Below are positions 59,578 to 64,000 of a stretch of DNA of 64,000 bases, one piece after another. The position numbers were made by a program, and so were the translations under genes. This DNA comes from Pinus tabuliformis. Its lineage: Eukaryota; Streptophyta; Pinopsida; Pinales; Pinaceae. Each line of letters starts with the position of its first letter. The stretch's first letter is position 1. The stretch lies in NCBI GenBank assembly GCA_031772625.1, contig CM062815.1:117746989-117810988 (forward strand). Direction: 5' to 3'. Under the pieces are notes generated by a model. That model did no database searches. It was not told where the DNA came from and saw nothing but the letters and a program-made list of their open reading frames with translations.

Positions 59578-62500
59578 TTAATTCAAAATGTCCATAAAAG
59601 GCCTGTGATAGTACTGGTAGAGTTTGCCATCAATATGTTTGCTGATCAGCCTGATGCCCTGCTCCCGGATCACGCCTTCTTTTGAAAGACGGCCAGCCTC
59701 TGAGTTCCGCTCCCTGTAGATATGTTTACATGAAAAATAGTCAAAATTTGATATCAATCTTAAAGCCTCTTCAAGAATGTGTCTCAATGAGAAAGACCAG
59801 CAAGTAGATACTCTATTCAACCAATCACAGACAATCATAGAGTCACCAAACAAATGTAATGCATGGCAGTTCTTCTCCAAAGCAAATCGAATGATATGAT
59901 AAGATGCAGATAGCTCTGCAAAGTTATTCGTGCCCCTTCTAAAACCCATAGACAGGATGTAGGAATGTCTCTCAGATATGTGCAGGATAGCACCCCCACC
60001 ACATCCGTCTTCTTGTGCAGCCCCATCAAAGTATGCCCAGGGTCTATTGCAGTCAAACTGTTCCTGGGAGATAGTACGAGTGTTAGGGGGTGGAGGGTCA
60101 TCAGGAATAATATCATAATCCGCTTTGATCATGGCAGCTATACTAGACCATCTAGGGGGGGTGTCGTGGAAAATCAAATGATTGCGAGCTATCCAGATAC
60201 AGAGGAAGGTTTCTCAGCTTGTGAGGCGAGACAGAATGAAACCAAAGGTTCCAAGCATCAACCAGAGAGTTCGAAAGCCAAATACTATTAGAGGGGACAA
60301 TAACAAACACAAGATTCCATGCATTACGGATAACATGGCAATGCAAGAAGATGTGGGAAGCAGTTCACCATCCATGTTACAAAAGTGACACCAGTGCGGG
60401 CAATAAAAAGATCTCTTCATTAGGTTATCCCCCGTGGGGATTTTATTTTTCAAAATGCACCACATAAGAACTCTGGATCTAGGAGGTGCCTTAAGTTTCC
60501 AGAGGAGTTTTCACCACTATAGAATGACTTGGGGCTTTCACGAATTTGCCAGAACAATATAACCCTCCTTTGGTGTGTATCTCCCAGATTTCGCCAGAGC
60601 CCAGATTATCTCATCCTCCCCATCTGTAATTCAGATATGTGTCTCCATTAATGCCTGTATATAGTCCCTCCAGAGCTGTCTCCATCGTGGAGGGATGTTG
60701 AGTTGATTTTCAGTTTTCCATGCCTGTTGTAGGAATGAGGAGTTATGCTCGTCTGCAATATGAGCAAGGTGTGTAATATTATGCTCCATTAAGTGTTCTA
60801 TAAGAGCCTGAGGTAATCTGTGCATGTTCCCACAACCTATCCATGGGTCTATCCCAATGCGAACTCTGTTCCTCGAGTGTATCCTCCATGTAATGCCAGA
60901 GCGGATGGGATCCAGTGCTTTTAGAACAACCTTCCAAATAATCGAAATACTTGTATAGGGTCCTACCGGTCTACGGATCCAGTCTTACACCTGTGCAGGG
61001 GCAATATATTTCAAGTAGGCTACCCTTGTCCATAAACTGTTCGAAGCAACCATTTGCCATCCTAATTTCGCTGCCATCACAGGGGAGAAATCATCCAGTT
61101 TTTTGAGACCCCAACCCCCCCATTTTTTTGGGAGTGTGAGTGCCTCCCACTTAGTCCATGCAAATAATCTCCCAGGAAATTTACCCCTCCATAAGAATCT
61201 GCTGCAAATATTTTGTATCCTAGTCAGAATGCCCCGAGGAATCTAGGCCAGAGACATCTAGTAAACTAAGGTCGCTTCGAGGACACTCTTGATGAGTGTC
61301 AAACGGCCAGCACAAGATAGAAATCTTAAGTACCATATACTTAGCCTTTTCTCCAGCTTTGCTATGAGCCAAGGCCAATCCACAATCTTGTACCCAATTG
61401 GCTTTAATTTGTAACCCAAATATTTTAATCCCTCATCCAGTTCCAACTGGGTGAAGTGGAATATGTGGAGAGCATAATGCATTTCGTGCTGTGCAAGCTA
61501 TGGCCGTCAATGTAGATTTGCCATCATTAATGATCATCCCTGTGGCCTTCTGAAATAAAGAAAAAATGTCTCTGATCGAAGTCAGATCCCCAACGCTACC
61601 ATTGAGAAAGACCAACACATCATCCACAAATAGGAGATGTGTAAGAGTGCAATCCTCCATGATCTTAATACCACTGAGTCTACCACGCCTATGTTCCTCT
61701 GAAATGATCCTATTGAGCCCGTCCATGACCAGAAGAAAAAGAAGTGGAGAGAGAGGACACCCCTGCCGGAGACCTCTAGCTGAGGTGAAAAAAGGGGTAG
61801 CACTACCATTTACCAGAACACTGAAAGGAATGTTAGTGATGCATCCCATGATCCATTTAATAAAAGAGAAAGGGAAACCAAGGTGGGTTAGAAGCATTCT
61901 CAGATATAACCAATTTACCCTGTCAAAAGCTTTAGATAAATCCACCTTCATTATCATACCTTTGCCTTTTTTGCAGTGGAGTGTGTGTAATACTTCCTGT
62001 GCAGTCCCAATCGCCTCATGAATTTGCCTGTCCTTCAGAAATGCAAATTGTTCAGGTAGGATGTGCTTAGATAAGATGGGCTTCAATATGTTTGCTATAA
62101 TTTTAGCTATAATCTTGTACAAATAGTTACATAGCGAAATGGGACGAACTTCATCATATGAGGATGGGTTGTCTGTCTTTGGAATGAGGGCAATGAAAGT
62201 GGAGGTAATGGCAGCTTCCAAACGTCCCGAAGTCCGAGACTCCTCCACAACACTGAGAAGATCTGACCCAATCAAATAAAAAAATGTCAAATAAAATTCG
62301 ACAGACCAACCATCAGGTCCAAGACTTTTGTCTTTGTTGAACCATTTTAATATGGCCTCCAGCTCCTCCAAAGTGACTTCCCGAACCGGATCCTCCTCAT
62401 CCCCTAGATCCACGTATCTAGGGAAAAGCTGGGCAACTCTGATAATTTCTGCTAAATTAGTCTCCTTGGGGTCACTATAGGTGCTTTTAAAATGTGTGTT

Positions 62501-63758
62501 TGCAAGTGAAGCTAGCTGAGGGAAAGTGTTTTTTGTTCCACCCTGACCATCCTACAATTTCCAGATAGTATTTATAGCTTTCCTTCCATTAGCAAACTTT
62601 TGATAAAATTTTGTATTAGCATCCCCCTCCTGTATCCAGATGGCCCTGCTCCTCAATCTCCATTTTTCTTCTCTATCCTTGAGGATATTACCACAAGCCA
62701 AGTAGAGGGATGTGGTGTTGTGCTTGTGCTCCTCAGATCTATAAAGACCACCGAGTTCTTTTTCAAAAACCTCAAGATCAATTTCAATCTGTCTCAACGC
62801 TTGATCCTCCTGTAATCTTTTTTGATGAGCCCAGATTTTGGACATCTTTTTCAGCTCAGCAAGGTTGTGGATAAAACCAGCCGTGGCTGATCCTCTAACC
62901 CCTGGTGGGTTTCTTTTCCAGAACTCAGTGATCATGCTGATGTACGAAGCATCCTTAAGCCAGGTAGAAGTGAATTTGAAGGGTCCCTTCGGCCTGCCTC
63001 TACCATTATCTAATTCCATATAAATAGGAAGGTGATCCGAGAGTCCTCCCGTGCCAACCCATTGCTTGATATTAAGCCCTAGGTCCATGACCTGTTCCTT
63101 GACAAGAAATCTATCTAGTCTTCTAGCTAGTCCATTATCTCCCACTTTATTGTTCCTCCAAGTGGCTTGAATCTTTGCAGCAGGTATGTCGATCAGATGG
63201 TGTTGATCCAAAATGGTAGAGAAGTAGTCTAAGAGGGAGTCCCTTTATGCATGGTGACCCCAAGATTCCACATGTCCTATAGAAAAATTTAGGTCCCCTC
63301 CTACAATTAGGTTCTCAGCCGAAATAAGTTCCAAATTGAGCAAGTGGTCCCAGAAATCAGGACGGTTCTGGAAAGGCCCATAAATATTGATGATCCTGAA
63401 GGGAAACCCTAGCACGGCTGAAAGTATATCAGCACCAATGTAGCCCTGACCACCCCAACAGTTAATAGGCTGAAAGCATATCAACACCAATGTAGCCCTG
63501 ACCACCCCAACAGTTAATATCTTTGATAGTGCGAGAGTTTATGCCCAAAGCAATTCCTCCAGAATGGCCATGGGCATCTAAACCTGAAAATCTCCACCCC
63601 GACAAGGATTGTTCTAGAGTACGAGTAATGTCATAAGCTGGACCCAAGGTCTCTTGGAGGAAAATAATGTCCAGTGCTTCCGTTGTGAGTAATCACCATA
63701 GAGCTAGTTTTTTATCGGGCCTAGCTAGCCCTCTGTAATTGTAGGATAGAATCTTCAT
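59578..63758 (-). pseudogene. LINE 2 ORF2 (endonuclease, reverse transcriptase, RNase H)
   Basis: ATG 63758-63756 overlaps the ORF1 stop (ATGA). Endonuclease: KILSYNYRGLARPDKK, IIFLQETLG, VGGDLNFSIG and GLSDHLPIYMEL, catalytic residues kept. Stops and a 52-bp tandem duplication (63416-63519) break it. RT is a clean 326-codon frame (61433-62413) with RPISLCNYLYKII, KVDLSKAFDRVNW, ARGLRQGCPLSPLLF and LLFVDDVLVF (FVDD intact at 61619-61630). The zf-RVT region (about 60200-60830) is frameshifted. RNase H (59578-60177) has AYFDGAAQEDGCGGGAIL, NNFAELSASYHII and LFGDSMIV. Better preserved than the LINE at 49103. Confidence 0.9.
63416..63519 (-). repeat. 52-bp tandem duplication in LINE 2 endonuclease
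   Basis: GGCTGAAAG(T/C)ATATCA(G/A)CACC...CAGTTAATA occurs twice in a row. 52 is not a multiple of three, so it shifts the frame. Confidence 0.85.
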
Positions 63759-64000
63759 GGGGGAAGTTCAGAGGGAGTTGTTCTTGCTCTAAAAACCCCA
63801 GGAATGGTAGATTCCTTGCCCAAAGCAATGTCAACATTTTCTTGGGCTTGGGCATTCTTGAGATCAGAGGGGCGGCCTCGAGATGCCTTGAGAGAGGGTG
63901 GGGGGTGGAGGATATCAAGTCCCACATGGTCAGGGTTCATGTTCCTCAATCGAGACCAGGTGATGTCTCAAGGAACCAAGGCCAATGATGCTAAGGATTG
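63755..64000 (-). pseudogene. LINE 2 ORF1, C-terminal end (partial)
   Basis: Reads into the window from the right. The last 64 codons are hydrophilic (GRPSDLKNAQAQENVDIALG) and end in TGA 63757-63755, overlapping the ORF2 start. No domain in this part. Confidence 0.6.

Larger units (their letters stand above)
59238..64000 (-). mobile_element. Second L1-type LINE (5' end outside the window)
   Basis: Minus strand. The 3' end shows CACTAATGAAATTATG then GGGAAAAAAGAAAAACCC as an A-rich tail. A 3' untranslated region of about 340 bp precedes it. ORF2 extends from 63758 to 59578 and the end of ORF1 is at 63755-64000. A target duplication cannot be checked. Confidence 0.88.

Overview
This window is intergenic DNA from a land plant with a large, repeat-rich nuclear genome. 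Everything recognisable is a transposable element of a plant type: Ty1-copia and Ty3-gypsy LTR retrotransposons, L1-type LINEs with a C-terminal RNase H, and a CACTA (En/Spm) DNA transposon with TNP2, DUF4218 and DUF4216. A gymnosperm or another giant-genome vascular plant seems likely, but the species cannot be read from the sequence. I found no convincing host gene, rRNA, tRNA or CRISPR array. Nearly all coding regions carry stops and frameshifts.

Layout, left to right. (1) 1-23.6 kb is one nested stack. The outermost layer is a minus-strand LTR element whose coding region has a G-patch domain (here 'G3', 9973 to about 23640, 3' part outside the window). A minus-strand copia element (C1, 1-9972) abuts its left side and was probably inserted into it. 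C1's own LTR is split by a plus-strand non-autonomous gypsy-like element (A1, 1278-9021, target duplication AGAAC). G3 is also hit by an internally deleted gypsy element (G5, 10558-13432, duplication CTTAT) and, inside its LTR, by a complete but decayed gypsy element (G4, 15202-22700, duplication ATGTG). (2) 23.6-26.9 kb is AT-rich with a fragment of a gypsy gag/protease. (3) 26942 to at least 59.2 kb looks like a single expanded CACTA transposon. It has a CACTA terminus and GC(A/G)CCGGTGC-like subterminal repeats on the left, an uncharacterised intron-containing plus-strand gene, a minus-strand TNP2-type transposase gene, and subterminal repeats on the right. It is interrupted by A2 (28335-36451, a second member of the A1 family, opposite strand, duplication CCGAT), by a minus-strand copia element C2 (37257-43519, itself containing a probable solo LTR), and by a plus-strand LINE (49103-54903, 14-bp duplication) that splits the transposase gene. 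(4) A second LINE (59238 to window end, minus strand) fills the right edge.

The A family is the most unusual part. A1 and A2 encode only a double-zinc-knuckle gag-like protein fused to a retropepsin-like domain with an atypical active-site triplet. They lack reverse transcriptase, RNase H and integrase, so they would need another element's enzymes. Their non-coding regions carry a series of stem-loops that present the same loop motif (CTCGTTAAAA or close variants). At two of these stems the two copies differ by compensatory base-pair changes, which argues for a selected RNA structure. G3, G4 and G5 share LTR ends (TGATC...; GATCA in G5 and one G4 LTR) and initiator-Met-tRNA-type primer sites, suggesting that coding-poor G3 could use G4-type machinery. 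Both LINEs join ORF1 to ORF2 by an ATGA stop/start overlap.

Domain calls come from reading motifs by eye; no database search was run.
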